Positions 27,760 to 36,715 of a DNA stretch of 64,000 nt are shown piece after piece. Made by a program: the position numbers and the translations under genes. The stretch is taken from contig JAJYOK010000008.1 in the NCBI GenBank assembly GCA_021796215.1, positions 1-64,000 of the forward strand, given 5' to 3'. The notes under the pieces were generated by a model. The model did no database searches, was not told the origin of the DNA, and saw nothing but the letters and a program-made list of their open reading frames with translations. The DNA comes from Bacteroidota bacterium. GTDB taxonomy: Bacteria; Bacteroidota; Ignavibacteria; UBA10030; UBA8401. How positions within the stretch are numbered: position 1 is the stretch's first letter; every line of letters starts with the position of its first letter.

Positions 27760-28173
27760 CTAAAACGGTAGGTCGTCAGCTTTTTCAGGCGCAGCATCAG
27801 AAGCAGCCCCTGCATCTGCCGGTGCTTCAGAAGCACTCTTGCCGCCGCCATCGAGCATAATCAAATCTGACGCGACAATTTCAGTAATATATTTTTTGAC
27901 GCCGTCTTTCTCATAGCTGCGCGTTTGAAGTTTGCCTTCAATGTATACTTTCTTACCCTTCTTCAACCACTCGCCGCATATTTCTGCCAACTTTCTCCAG
28001 GCAACAATGTTGTGCCACTCCGTTCGTTCCTGCATGTTCCCGTCCTGGTCTTTCCAGGAATCGGATGTCGCAATACTAAACGTCGCAACGGCGATTCCGC
28101 TGCTGGTGTAACGCATCTCCGGGTCTTTTCCGAGATTGCCGATCAGTTGGACTTTGTTCAGGCTTTTTGCCAT
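27760..28173 (-). CDS. ssb: Single-stranded DNA-binding protein
   Basis: A 137-residue SSB that coats single-stranded DNA during replication and repair. Residues 1-105 form the OB fold ([50 protein letters not shown]). An Ala/Asp-rich flexible linker leads to the acidic tip ADDLPF, the docking peptide for partner enzymes. AGGTGG precedes the ATG. It is flanked by an 80-base gap upstream and the hairpin downstream, so it is probably monocistronic. Confidence 0.96.
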   Translation of the reverse strand: MAKSLNKVQLIGNLGKDPEMRYTSSGIAVATFSIATSDSWKDQDGNMQERTEWHNIVAWRKLAEICGEWLKKGKKVYIEGKLQTRSYEKDGVKKYITEIVASDLIMLDGGGKSASEAPADAGAASDAAPEKADDLPF

Positions 28174-28253
28174 GACTGCCCCACCTAGTTAGTGAGAAAA
28201 TGAGGTTGAATTAATTCCACACAACGATGGATAAACAGCGGAAAAACTGCCGC

Positions 28254-29177
28254 CTACTGTTTTGTTCCAGCGACAGCATTCCCCACAAGCATTGTATGGT
28301 TAGTGAGTATAAAAAGTTTTGAGGAAAGAATCAAGGCATCACGGATTTCATCGTGCTCAGGAAAGCCGGCGATTTGCTGGCGCCGGATGGTATATATTGA
28401 TGTTCCATCAAATGCATAGGCTGTAACCGACGACGCTGACGAAATAAGAACTCCGCTTTCGAAGCAATTGAGTGCAAGCGTTGTGTCTACTGCTGGAAGA
28501 GGAATGCTCCCGACATAATTTCCGAAAATGTCGAACTCAACCGCACGATGAACATCTAAGACAAACACGGTATCACCGGTGCTGATTGCGATATCAACCG
28601 GATCTGCGAGCGTTCCTGCACCGGCTGAGTACGAACCGAATTCTTTTTGAAGATTCTGATTCTGATCGAACTTGAGAATGCGCTTGCCTTCAGATTCCAC
28701 AACAAATAATTCTCCCTGTGATGACATGGCGCAGGCGCGGGGATAAAAACTGCCGCTGTAAGACGACGGCAAATTCTCTTCAGTAAATGACTGAATAAAA
28801 TTCAGTTTGCGATCAAATCGCTGTACGCGGCGGTTATTATAATCCGCAACATAAATATCGAGCGGAAATGAGGCACAGACATCGGTCGGATGGTCAAATT
28901 CCAAATCGCCCCAGCCCTTACCGCCGATAAATCTAAGTTGATTATTGCTTTCTGTCCATTGATACAGCTTATCGGCACCGGCATCAACAACGCATATTTC
29001 TCCCCCTCCATTTGTCGAAAACGATACAGCGTCAGCAAAATTGCCGACGGAATAATCAACCACAAACATTACTTTATGAGAAGAATCGCGCGGTGCAACA
29101 GGAATGCTTGCCTGCGTTTCGACGAAAGAGACAAGCAACAATAGGTATGCACAAATTAAGAAAAAGTTGCGGTGCAT
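28254..29177 (-). CDS. Secreted six-bladed beta-propeller (NHL-type) protein
   Basis: A 307-residue exported protein. MHRNFFLICAYLLLLVSFVETQA is a signal peptide. The rest reads as NHL/SMP-30-like blades with recurring 'VYVADYNNRRVQRFD', 'LFVVESEGKRILKFD' and 'VFVLDVHRAVEFD' strands, i.e. alternating glycine, hydrophobic and R-x-x-x-F-D positions. Such propellers usually bind ligands or partner proteins. It starts 23 bases after the stop of the PIG-L-like gene, so the two form a unit and may work together at the cell envelope. Function unknown. Confidence 0.8.
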   Translation of the reverse strand: MHRNFFLICAYLLLLVSFVETQASIPVAPRDSSHKVMFVVDYSVGNFADAVSFSTNGGGEICVVDAGADKLYQWTESNNQLRFIGGKGWGDLEFDHPTDVCASFPLDIYVADYNNRRVQRFDRKLNFIQSFTEENLPSSYSGSFYPRACAMSSQGELFVVESEGKRILKFDQNQNLQKEFGSYSAGAGTLADPVDIAISTGDTVFVLDVHRAVEFDIFGNYVGSIPLPAVDTTLALNCFESGVLISSASSVTAYAFDGTSIYTIRRQQIAGFPEHDEIRDALILSSKLFILTNHTMLVGNAVAGTKQ

Positions 29178-29200
29178 ATTGCCGAACTATAAGTGCGATG

Positions 29201-31513
29201 CTATTTTGCCGTCATATTTGCAAGAAGCCGATATGACGTTTCATCTAAACTGAGCAGACGGGGGAAAAGATTCAGCGCGCAGTAGTACACGCTTCCTTTG
29301 CCCATCGGTCTTTCGACAAGCAGCGGTGCATGAACAGCTTCGGAACTCATCAACACTTTCATTCCGTTGTCAAATGTGCCGCGAAGTCCGCCAAACGAAA
29401 GCGGGAACATTGTACCAAGAAAATTATTTGCTGCAATTTTATTGGGAGTTTCAAAAACTCCATTCGCGCTATCAACTTGCACTGCTTCGTCACTGCCAAT
29501 GAGAGGAAGATAAGAAAAATTGATCGCATCATCCAGAAACGGATTTTTTGCTTCACTTTCATATTGCGGAAACATAATTAGCTTTCCGCCATTGCTGACC
29601 CACTGGAATAAAGCCGTTACATTCCCAGGAGATGAAAACGCGCTGTGCGCAGAAAACCGGTCAATCACAATTACGGCTAACTTCGACAGATTGTCCTCCG
29701 TAAATTGTACCGAATCAAGCTGTTCCGGTGAATGACCTAAACGAGCAATGGCAACGCGCAATGGACTGTTGCTGATAACAGAATACAATCCGATTTTTGT
29801 TCCAGCGCTGCTTTTCACATCAAGATAACGGCACACAACACTTCCAACAGTAAGATTTCCGCCCGCCCGTAATTTTACTTCATGATTTTCGGTGATGAGC
29901 GTGTCTTTCCATTGAAGGGGAACCGTATCCGTTACAACATAATTCTTCCCGGGAAGGCTCACTTTCACTTTCGGAGAAGAAACCAGCGAATCGGAGATGT
30001 ACATGTCTCCTCCCGAATGGTCGCGCACGTTGCTTCGTACACGAACATAGACGACACTGTCCCGGTATGTAGCAATTTGCGGAGTCAACACCTCCACAGA
30101 GCGAAACGGTGCAATGATAAGCGGAATTTGCCTGCGATACATAAAACTCCGGGCGCTGTTCTTATCTCTGTGCACTATAAGGAATGTGAAGAATGCGCGA
30201 TTCTGAAGAGAAGAAAAACCTTGAGGCGTTTCTGTTGAAGTGAGTTGAAGCTCGCGGGGCGTAAGGACCCTAAACGTTTGACTATCATCAAGTGCATAGA
30301 ACGATTTTCGGCTTTCGTTCACTACCCATTCTTTCTGAATCGTGCCCGGGAAAACAATTTGTGTTGTGCTGTCTTTCATCCAAGCATCAAGCTGTTCGAT
30401 ACGGAAAAAAAACAACTGGCGCGGCGTTACAATGCTGTCGCTCACGCTGTACGGAATACTTACTCCTAAAACGGCACAGCGCAAATTTTCAAGCTTTGAT
30501 TTCCACGTTGTAAGAATTCTGAGATCGCTTGCATTCAGCATATACTCGTACATGCCAATCGAAGCATCGACAGTCCTGATAACTGTCTCGAGGGTTTTAA
30601 GCTTTTTCTCGACGCGTTTTTCATTTTCAACAGCGAAGGAATTACGAACGGATAGATAAAGTTTTTTCAATTGTGGGCCAAAACTCGGCAACCCGGCATC
30701 AAGCGATGACGGCACTTTCGCCGGTTCAGGAAAAACCTGCCGATACTCATGGTGCTCATTTTTCTCCCACAATGGAATTTGAAATCTCAGGCTCTTGTAA
30801 CAAAGCGTGGCTTCGTTGGCAATTTGCAAGTAACTTTTTTTCCACAAAAGATTTTTTCGTTCAACCGGAACCTTCACCACCTTTTTCGTTCCATTTGTTT
30901 GAACAAAAATACGCTTGATTGTACCGGCATGTCTGCGGCTGAAAGCAATTAGTGTATGTTGAAGGTCAGCAAGCCGAGTTGAAAACCCATTGGTGGATGG
31001 TCTTACTGCTGATGAAAGCGGATCGCTGTTGAGTACCACAACGTCCGGCTTTACTAGCGTCATCAGCGTGTCAAGCTTACTATCGAGCGCCATGGCAAGA
31101 TTGGGTGACGAGTGAAATCTGCCGTCGCCCGCGGGAAATTCATCCACCGGGATATTCAAAAAAAACGACTGTGCACCCAGCAATGACAATGCCTGATATG
31201 ATTCTTCTTTTCGCCGAGCCGCAAGCTGATAAAACATTTCTCCGCTGAAATCACTTGGCAGATCCTCACCATTGGTAACATACGCAACGGCGACTGTTGC
31301 TCCGCGCGCAATTCTATAGTAGGCAATCGCCGCACGGTCTTCAAAGCCCGGTGCAAGTGCGATCATTAAGATAACGCTTGGGTTTTTCAATTCATTGATA
31401 TTTTGCACGATAGCATTGTTACCAACCGCAGGAAAATACGGCGACGGCTGTTGTGCATGTGCAGATATGAAGCCGATAAGAAGAATAAAAAGAAAAAGTT
31501 TTTTGAATCTCAT
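29201..31513 (-). CDS. PIG-L/LmbE-like secreted protein with lost metal motif
   Basis: A 770-residue exported protein. The signal peptide is MRFKKLFLFILLIGFISAHA. Residues 46-230 align with PIG-L/LmbE N-acetylglucosaminyl deacetylases (VILMIALAPGFED, RIARGATVAVAYVTNGE, RRKEESYQALSLLGA, LADLQHTL). The zinc motif, normally PHPDDE, is A54-P-G-F-E-D59, so the first histidine and the aspartates are missing; only the later H in LQHTL remains. It is probably catalytically dead or changed. The C-terminal 180 residues look like a class I amidotransferase-like fold (LAVIVIDRFSAH, NGGKLIMFPQ, GKGSVYYCALNLFP). The ATG at 31513 is preferred to a TTG eight codons earlier. Confidence 0.75.
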   Translation of the reverse strand: MRFKKLFLFILLIGFISAHAQQPSPYFPAVGNNAIVQNINELKNPSVILMIALAPGFEDRAAIAYYRIARGATVAVAYVTNGEDLPSDFSGEMFYQLAARRKEESYQALSLLGAQSFFLNIPVDEFPAGDGRFHSSPNLAMALDSKLDTLMTLVKPDVVVLNSDPLSSAVRPSTNGFSTRLADLQHTLIAFSRRHAGTIKRIFVQTNGTKKVVKVPVERKNLLWKKSYLQIANEATLCYKSLRFQIPLWEKNEHHEYRQVFPEPAKVPSSLDAGLPSFGPQLKKLYLSVRNSFAVENEKRVEKKLKTLETVIRTVDASIGMYEYMLNASDLRILTTWKSKLENLRCAVLGVSIPYSVSDSIVTPRQLFFFRIEQLDAWMKDSTTQIVFPGTIQKEWVVNESRKSFYALDDSQTFRVLTPRELQLTSTETPQGFSSLQNRAFFTFLIVHRDKNSARSFMYRRQIPLIIAPFRSVEVLTPQIATYRDSVVYVRVRSNVRDHSGGDMYISDSLVSSPKVKVSLPGKNYVVTDTVPLQWKDTLITENHEVKLRAGGNLTVGSVVCRYLDVKSSAGTKIGLYSVISNSPLRVAIARLGHSPEQLDSVQFTEDNLSKLAVIVIDRFSAHSAFSSPGNVTALFQWVSNGGKLIMFPQYESEAKNPFLDDAINFSYLPLIGSDEAVQVDSANGVFETPNKIAANNFLGTMFPLSFGGLRGTFDNGMKVLMSSEAVHAPLLVERPMGKGSVYYCALNLFPRLLSLDETSYRLLANMTAK

Positions 31514-31537
31514 TCGATATTCCAAGATAGACCACAA

Positions 31538-31578
31538 AAAAATAAAAAAGGGGACGCCAGTGTTAGCGTCCCCTTTTT
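31538..31578 (-). terminator. Strong Rho-independent terminator of the surface operon
   Basis: A 13-pair perfect stem (AAAAAGGGGACGC / GCGTCCCCTTTTT, loop 31558-31565). On the minus strand it ends in TTTTTTATTTTTTTG. It begins 18 bases after the PorV-family stop. The flanking A/T runs would also let it work on the plus strand. Confidence 0.92.
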
Positions 31579-31596
31579 ATTGTAACTAAACAGACT

Positions 31597-32643
31597 TTAG
31601 AACCCAAGCTTCAACGTAAAAACCTGATTTGCATTCATAAATGCTTGATGTCTGTACCCATAATCTAAAGTCATATTTATTCCACCTAAATCATAATTGA
31701 CGCCGGCTCCGAGTGTATAATCGAAAAGCTCGACTGACTGACCTGTGGGATCTTTCGGAGCGTTTGGCGACAGGTTATAGCCTCCGCGAACGAAAAACAA
31801 ATTACGGAAACCATATTCGGCGCCGAACTTCCAAATATCGTCCTGGTAGTTATTATTCTCATAATCCGTGAAAATAGTAACATTGTTCATTTCGTCAAGC
31901 TTCTTGTCATACGCCAACGCAATTTCCATTTGCGAAGGAAGCTCGAACGCTGCCGCTTGTACATCATACCACTGTGTGCCGCGGATGTCACCGACCGTTG
32001 AGCCCTGTCTGAGCAAATTTGATCCGCCGAATGTCATGTTCGGACCAACATTCCTTACCACAACACCAAGTTTCAATTCAGGAAGTCCAAGACCATTGTA
32101 CTGCACACCGGCATCAAAAGAAAATCCGGTTGCCGACGTGCTCATAATGGCTTCGCTTACGAGGTTGAAATTTGCGCCGACGGAAATACGGTCACTCAAC
32201 AGACGAGAATAGGTCAAACCCGTTGTAACAAACGTCGGAGAATAAGTTTGCCCTGTCCCGTCGGGGTTGTCTTCGGTTGTTACCAGAATGTTCCCGAAGT
32301 TAATTGATTTCAGAGAAACACCGAATGTTCCGATGCCTTCTGCTGTCACACCGACGGCGCCGTACTCAACACCAATATCTGCAAGATAGGTCATGTGTGA
32401 GAACTGCGCTTCCGTACTGAAGCCTGACCGTGCCAAGCCGGCCGGGTTCCAGTAGATTGCATCAACACCAGAGACAAATGCAATATTGCTGCCGCCGAGA
32501 GCGATTGCTCTCGCTCCGACAGGAACTAAAAGCTCCTGCGCGCCGGCAGTACCTGTGCGATTTATGTTTCCTGCGATAGCAGACAAGCACATCAAGCTGC
32601 TAAGCACGAGGAAACTCGCCAACCGCCTTACCGTGATATACAT
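31597..32643 (-). CDS. PorV/PorQ-family outer-membrane protein
   Basis: A 348-residue beta-barrel. The signal peptide is MYITVRRLASFLVLSSLMCLSAIAG; it is followed by TGTAGAQELLVPVGARAIALGGS and AIYWNPAGLA, the signature of PorV-like proteins, which receive T9SS cargo at the outer membrane and pass it to the sortase. Regular amphipathic strands follow to the final LKLGF. The start is set at the ATG with AAAAGGAG 7 bases upstream; longer upstream frames overlap that site. It is last in an operon with a TonB receptor and a giant secreted protein, which suggests a dedicated partner for that cargo. Confidence 0.88.
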   Translation of the reverse strand: MYITVRRLASFLVLSSLMCLSAIAGNINRTGTAGAQELLVPVGARAIALGGSNIAFVSGVDAIYWNPAGLARSGFSTEAQFSHMTYLADIGVEYGAVGVTAEGIGTFGVSLKSINFGNILVTTEDNPDGTGQTYSPTFVTTGLTYSRLLSDRISVGANFNLVSEAIMSTSATGFSFDAGVQYNGLGLPELKLGVVVRNVGPNMTFGGSNLLRQGSTVGDIRGTQWYDVQAAAFELPSQMEIALAYDKKLDEMNNVTIFTDYENNNYQDDIWKFGAEYGFRNLFFVRGGYNLSPNAPKDPTGQSVELFDYTLGAGVNYDLGGINMTLDYGYRHQAFMNANQVFTLKLGF

Positions 32644-32709
32644 ATAATTTCTCCTTTTCATTGAAATTAAAGGGACGATCAACTTTTTGGTTTCCATTGT
32701 TCCGGACTC

Positions 32710-35700
32710 TTAATAGTGATCCAGGAATTGCTGTTCCGGAATAATTGCCAGCTTCAATGTTTTTGTCTGACCGATGTCCGGCAGGTCTATATATGCAACA
32801 TACATACCTGCTGCAACGGGCAATTGATACTCGTTCAAGAGATCCCAATCCTGATACTCAGAAGCGTCATTCTTTTGCAATGTTCGAACAAGAATGCCCG
32901 CCAAATTGTAAATACGGATTATTGCCTTCTGCGGCAAATGTGTAAACCTGACAAACCGAGTATATTTATCTCTCTCAAGTTTGTTAAACCCAAAGTATGG
33001 GTTCGGGAAAACATTGATTTTGCTGACATCCTGCTTAGCCACCGCTGCCGAGTATTGCGCCTTGGGGACTGTATAAGAAAATTTATCTATCCCAATTTGG
33101 AGCGGTTTGTTATAAAGAATCTTGATATCATCGCCTGTAGTGAAAGCAGACGCCATAAATACCCAATTCCACGTTCCACTGTCTTTTACAGCTGTAGCGG
33201 TCGGACTTATGACAGAAGTAACGTATTTAGTGTTTACTACCCACACGTACATTCTATCTCTTGTATTCCACACTTGAAATCCGTCCTTTATGCCGTTTGC
33301 GTCTCCATTTGTTTTACCGGCATTACGATCATAGACCAGAAGGTTTACCTGCTCATGTTTATCTATGTTCCACACCTCGAAAGGAATCCTTACTGTGAAA
33401 GGGGCAGTAGTGCCTGGTGCCGGATTGAGCGGATGATTTTTGATAGAGTAGTTACTGGCACCAAAAATAGTCGCTATGGAGCCGCCGGACTTTGTTATTA
33501 CAACGGTTTTACCATTTATTGTGGTATCACCAGTTACGCCTGTCCATTTGAGCTCATAACCTTGTTGCAGGTCATTGATATCTGTTAGCGGTACACCTGT
33601 TGTCCCACCGTAAAGCGGCAAGGTGGTAGTTACGCTCGCATCACCATAACCAAACAATGTAAAATCAGTTATGTCATAGCCACCGCTGACGTACTCATTT
33701 TGAGAAGCACCGGAGCCGGCACGTCTTAATTTTGTGCCATTCAGATAAAGCTTACCAATTGTGACAGGGGCATCAAAACTGCCGTTCACCTCAACTGTCA
33801 TGCCGTCAAAGAGAGCGGGGCTTAATCCTACGTTATAGCTATTGGTTCCGGTTGAACCGCCGGGACCGTATAATCCGGTAGCTTTATAATAAGTGCTTTG
33901 GTCATAAATGTCGGCACCACCGTAAATTGTTTGGTTTTTAATTGCAAGTTTCCCGGTTGTTACATCTTTAACATCCCATTGATGTTGAGTCACCATATTC
34001 TTGGCAACCTGCGTTAACGTATCGATGCCCGACACATCAATAAGACCGCCATAATAACCATTATTATCGCCCCAATTGTCATCAAACATCTTATAATTGG
34101 TTATTATTGGTATGCTACCAGAAACTAATAGCACTATATCTTCGCCGCCTGCAAAAACACCATTTTGGCTTCGATTAGTTGTATCGCCATTTACTAAAGA
34201 GTCTAAGCTAATTTCACCATAAAACAAAGTATTTGTGGACCTATCCAATGTAACCGGAATAGGATTACCTGTATTGTTACTGATCGGTTCATAAGCAGTA
34301 TCAATAGTAACACCTGCAGGCAATTTTATTTGAACTCCATCGCAGTAATCATAGTTAGGCGATTGAACATCTACCAAATAGTGAATCTCAAAATGACCTG
34401 GTGTCTCGCTCCATAAACCTGCAGAGGTCAATGATGAACCGGTCAAATCAGCAGTTTTGCCTAACCTTTTGCTCTTGCTAAGCGCGGTTTGGTCAACCCA
34501 CTTTCCATCAGAGCCAAGCGTATATACTTCGTTGTGGAAGTATACCTGATATTGATGACCGGTTACAGAGAACGGGTCAACAACTGTCACATTAGTGCTC
34601 GCATCTGCGATTCCTGTGTGCGTAACATTTGAAAATGACCCTTCATCTGGAGCGGTGTAACCAGCCGGCAACGACTGCGCACGAACATCCAGGATGTTGC
34701 CTGCTATAGGGCTTTCAAGATTATTCGGCTCGACACCCGTTCCATTATAGCTGTATGCGGTTACCGCAAAATAGTAGTCACGGTCATTCACAATTGGCGT
34801 GTTTGTCAACGCATCTTGAGCGATGGTAAGAGAATGAGTCAACCCCGAGTGGGTTCCGTATTGGACCGGCTCCATTACAATGTATCCCGTTATCGGGTCA
34901 AAGGCAAGATCCTGAATTATACCTTGGCTTGTTGTCAAGTCGTATGTGTAAAGACGCTTGGCGCCAGTCGAAGAATTTGAAGGTAATTGCCAGACATTGT
35001 AACCCTGAAAATCATAGCCCTTTGAAGTAAAGTGCTCGATCTCATAGGGTTTATGTGGTGATGCTACAGTCGAATCACCCCATGTAAGCACTATCTTACC
35101 ATTTAGCTGAACTACTTTTACTTGCGGTGACGGTGGCGAAGACGGAAGATCAAAGAGATAATTATAAGCAGTCTGCGCTATATCATCGTAATATTTCAAG
35201 AATGACACACTCGACAAATAATCACTCCCTTGAGCCGCCACTGCGGCTACCACAACTTGCTGTGTGTCTCCTGGCGCCATCGTAAAATATCCTGAGTTAA
35301 GGCACATTCGAACGTCGGCCGGCGGGGAAACTCTTGCTTTGCCAATATACGTTGGCCCATTTCCCGTGACAGGATCACCGGGGTAGCAATACGGCGTGCC
35401 GTTTGTAACCGATTCAGGAAAAGGTGCGCCTGTTGTGCTTATCAACCCTTTCATGAGGTTATACCACTGTCGTGTACCGTCTGCATCGTTTAATGGCGGA
35501 TCCGTGAAAGTTGAGTTACCATTGATAAAAAATGAGAAGGACGTCATCGGCAAATTTTTCTTGCCTGGCACATATTTCATATCAAAGATAGCGGTATCAG
35601 TCACTGCTCCGGGCACAATAGCGCCCTGAAAGAAATCGTAGCCGACCGCAGGGGGTGCTAGTCCTAAATTGGCATAATTCGCATCTCTCGCAACACCATT

Positions 35701-36687
35701 ATATACAAATCCAAGGCTCTTGTTTACATCGCAACCAACAGCATCATCTCCAGCATAGCCAAGGTCTGCATCGGCCCATTGAGATACGTACACTGTATCC
35801 AATGGCACACCGCTTTTGTTAACAAATTTGTAGCTTGTAAAAATAGTGTTCCCTAAAGCTCCCGGCCGGTTATATGCCCAGATTGTTCGCTGCACTTCAA
35901 TGCCCATCGGATTAGACCCATACAAACTTAATGTCAGCGTCTGGTTCAAATCATTCATGACCATCCATTCGGTTTGGTCGGAGCCGGGAAAACCGGGAGT
36001 ACATGTAGCTGCATTGTAACCACTGCCGCCGCTAATATGAGCGACGCCATTGGCATCTGTGAATGGAGCGCCTTCGCTTGCGGGCCATTGATTCCAATCA
36101 TCCCAGTATTGCTGCAAAAGCTGTTCTGCGGTGTAACTTTCAAAACGTTCAATGTAAGTCACTTCATTTGATAGAGCGGCTAATTCGCTGGCCGCTTTGG
36201 GATCGTCCGGATTCGTCACCCCGGCTATTGGCTTCATGTCGGGACGGACACGATACACTCTGTTAGCAGGCGCGTCGGGATCGTCCGCCGTAGGCAAGGT
36301 TCCTGCCGTTCCGTTTGTGAGTATCCTGCCGGGCTGCAGTCCGTGGTTATAAGTTGAACCGCCTGCATAAAGAGTATCGTTCTTGTATGCTGTCCAGACA
36401 AGACCGTCTTCAAAAATTGCGGTCCCGTCATTAGAGCCGATTGGGAATTCAAACCCTTCATTACTCGTTGAAAACTTATTGAAGGATCCGTCACCGTTAT
36501 TTGAATAGTAATTGAAAATATTATTGATGTCCATGGGCCTGTAAGAATTAGTTGTCTGCACCTTGGACAATCTTTGTGTGTTACCGCTTTTCTCCGCCGA
36601 GCCTTTGGCTTGCACCGGAGGCGCTGCAGCCAAAGCAAGGAGAAGAAGGGCAGCGATAACGCCGTTAAGAAATTCTTTACGAATCAT
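32710..36687 (-). CDS. Giant secreted surface protein with T9SS-like C-terminus
   Basis: A 1325-residue exported protein. The signal peptide is MIRKEFLNGVIAALLLLALAAAPPVQA. A fibronectin-like module lies at about 515-640 (VKVVQLNGKIVLTWGDS ... YEIEHFTSKGYDFQGYNVW). Low-charge, Gly/Thr/Asn-rich beta structure fills the remainder. The last 95 residues (INVFPNPYFGFNK, IIRIYNLAGILVRTL, YVAYIDLPDIGQTKTLKLAIIPE) form an FlgD-like/T9SS type A tail. AGGAGG lies 8 bases before the chosen ATG. No enzyme motif is seen. It sits between the TonB receptor (28-base gap) and the PorV-family gene (66-base gap), so it is likely the cargo or surface partner of both. Confidence 0.82.
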   Translation of the reverse strand: MIRKEFLNGVIAALLLLALAAAPPVQAKGSAEKSGNTQRLSKVQTTNSYRPMDINNIFNYYSNNGDGSFNKFSTSNEGFEFPIGSNDGTAIFEDGLVWTAYKNDTLYAGGSTYNHGLQPGRILTNGTAGTLPTADDPDAPANRVYRVRPDMKPIAGVTNPDDPKAASELAALSNEVTYIERFESYTAEQLLQQYWDDWNQWPASEGAPFTDANGVAHISGGSGYNAATCTPGFPGSDQTEWMVMNDLNQTLTLSLYGSNPMGIEVQRTIWAYNRPGALGNTIFTSYKFVNKSGVPLDTVYVSQWADADLGYAGDDAVGCDVNKSLGFVYNGVARDANYANLGLAPPAVGYDFFQGAIVPGAVTDTAIFDMKYVPGKKNLPMTSFSFFINGNSTFTDPPLNDADGTRQWYNLMKGLISTTGAPFPESVTNGTPYCYPGDPVTGNGPTYIGKARVSPPADVRMCLNSGYFTMAPGDTQQVVVAAVAAQGSDYLSSVSFLKYYDDIAQTAYNYLFDLPSSPPSPQVKVVQLNGKIVLTWGDSTVASPHKPYEIEHFTSKGYDFQGYNVWQLPSNSSTGAKRLYTYDLTTSQGIIQDLAFDPITGYIVMEPVQYGTHSGLTHSLTIAQDALTNTPIVNDRDYYFAVTAYSYNGTGVEPNNLESPIAGNILDVRAQSLPAGYTAPDEGSFSNVTHTGIADASTNVTVVDPFSVTGHQYQVYFHNEVYTLGSDGKWVDQTALSKSKRLGKTADLTGSSLTSAGLWSETPGHFEIHYLVDVQSPNYDYCDGVQIKLPAGVTIDTAYEPISNNTGNPIPVTLDRSTNTLFYGEISLDSLVNGDTTNRSQNGVFAGGEDIVLLVSGSIPIITNYKMFDDNWGDNNGYYGGLIDVSGIDTLTQVAKNMVTQHQWDVKDVTTGKLAIKNQTIYGGADIYDQSTYYKATGLYGPGGSTGTNSYNVGLSPALFDGMTVEVNGSFDAPVTIGKLYLNGTKLRRAGSGASQNEYVSGGYDITDFTLFGYGDASVTTTLPLYGGTTGVPLTDINDLQQGYELKWTGVTGDTTINGKTVVITKSGGSIATIFGASNYSIKNHPLNPAPGTTAPFTVRIPFEVWNIDKHEQVNLLVYDRNAGKTNGDANGIKDGFQVWNTRDRMYVWVVNTKYVTSVISPTATAVKDSGTWNWVFMASAFTTGDDIKILYNKPLQIGIDKFSYTVPKAQYSAAVAKQDVSKINVFPNPYFGFNKLERDKYTRFVRFTHLPQKAIIRIYNLAGILVRTLQKNDASEYQDWDLLNEYQLPVAAGMYVAYIDLPDIGQTKTLKLAIIPEQQFLDHY

Positions 36688-36715
36688 AAAGTGTTCCTCC
36701 TGGGTTTTCGTTTTC

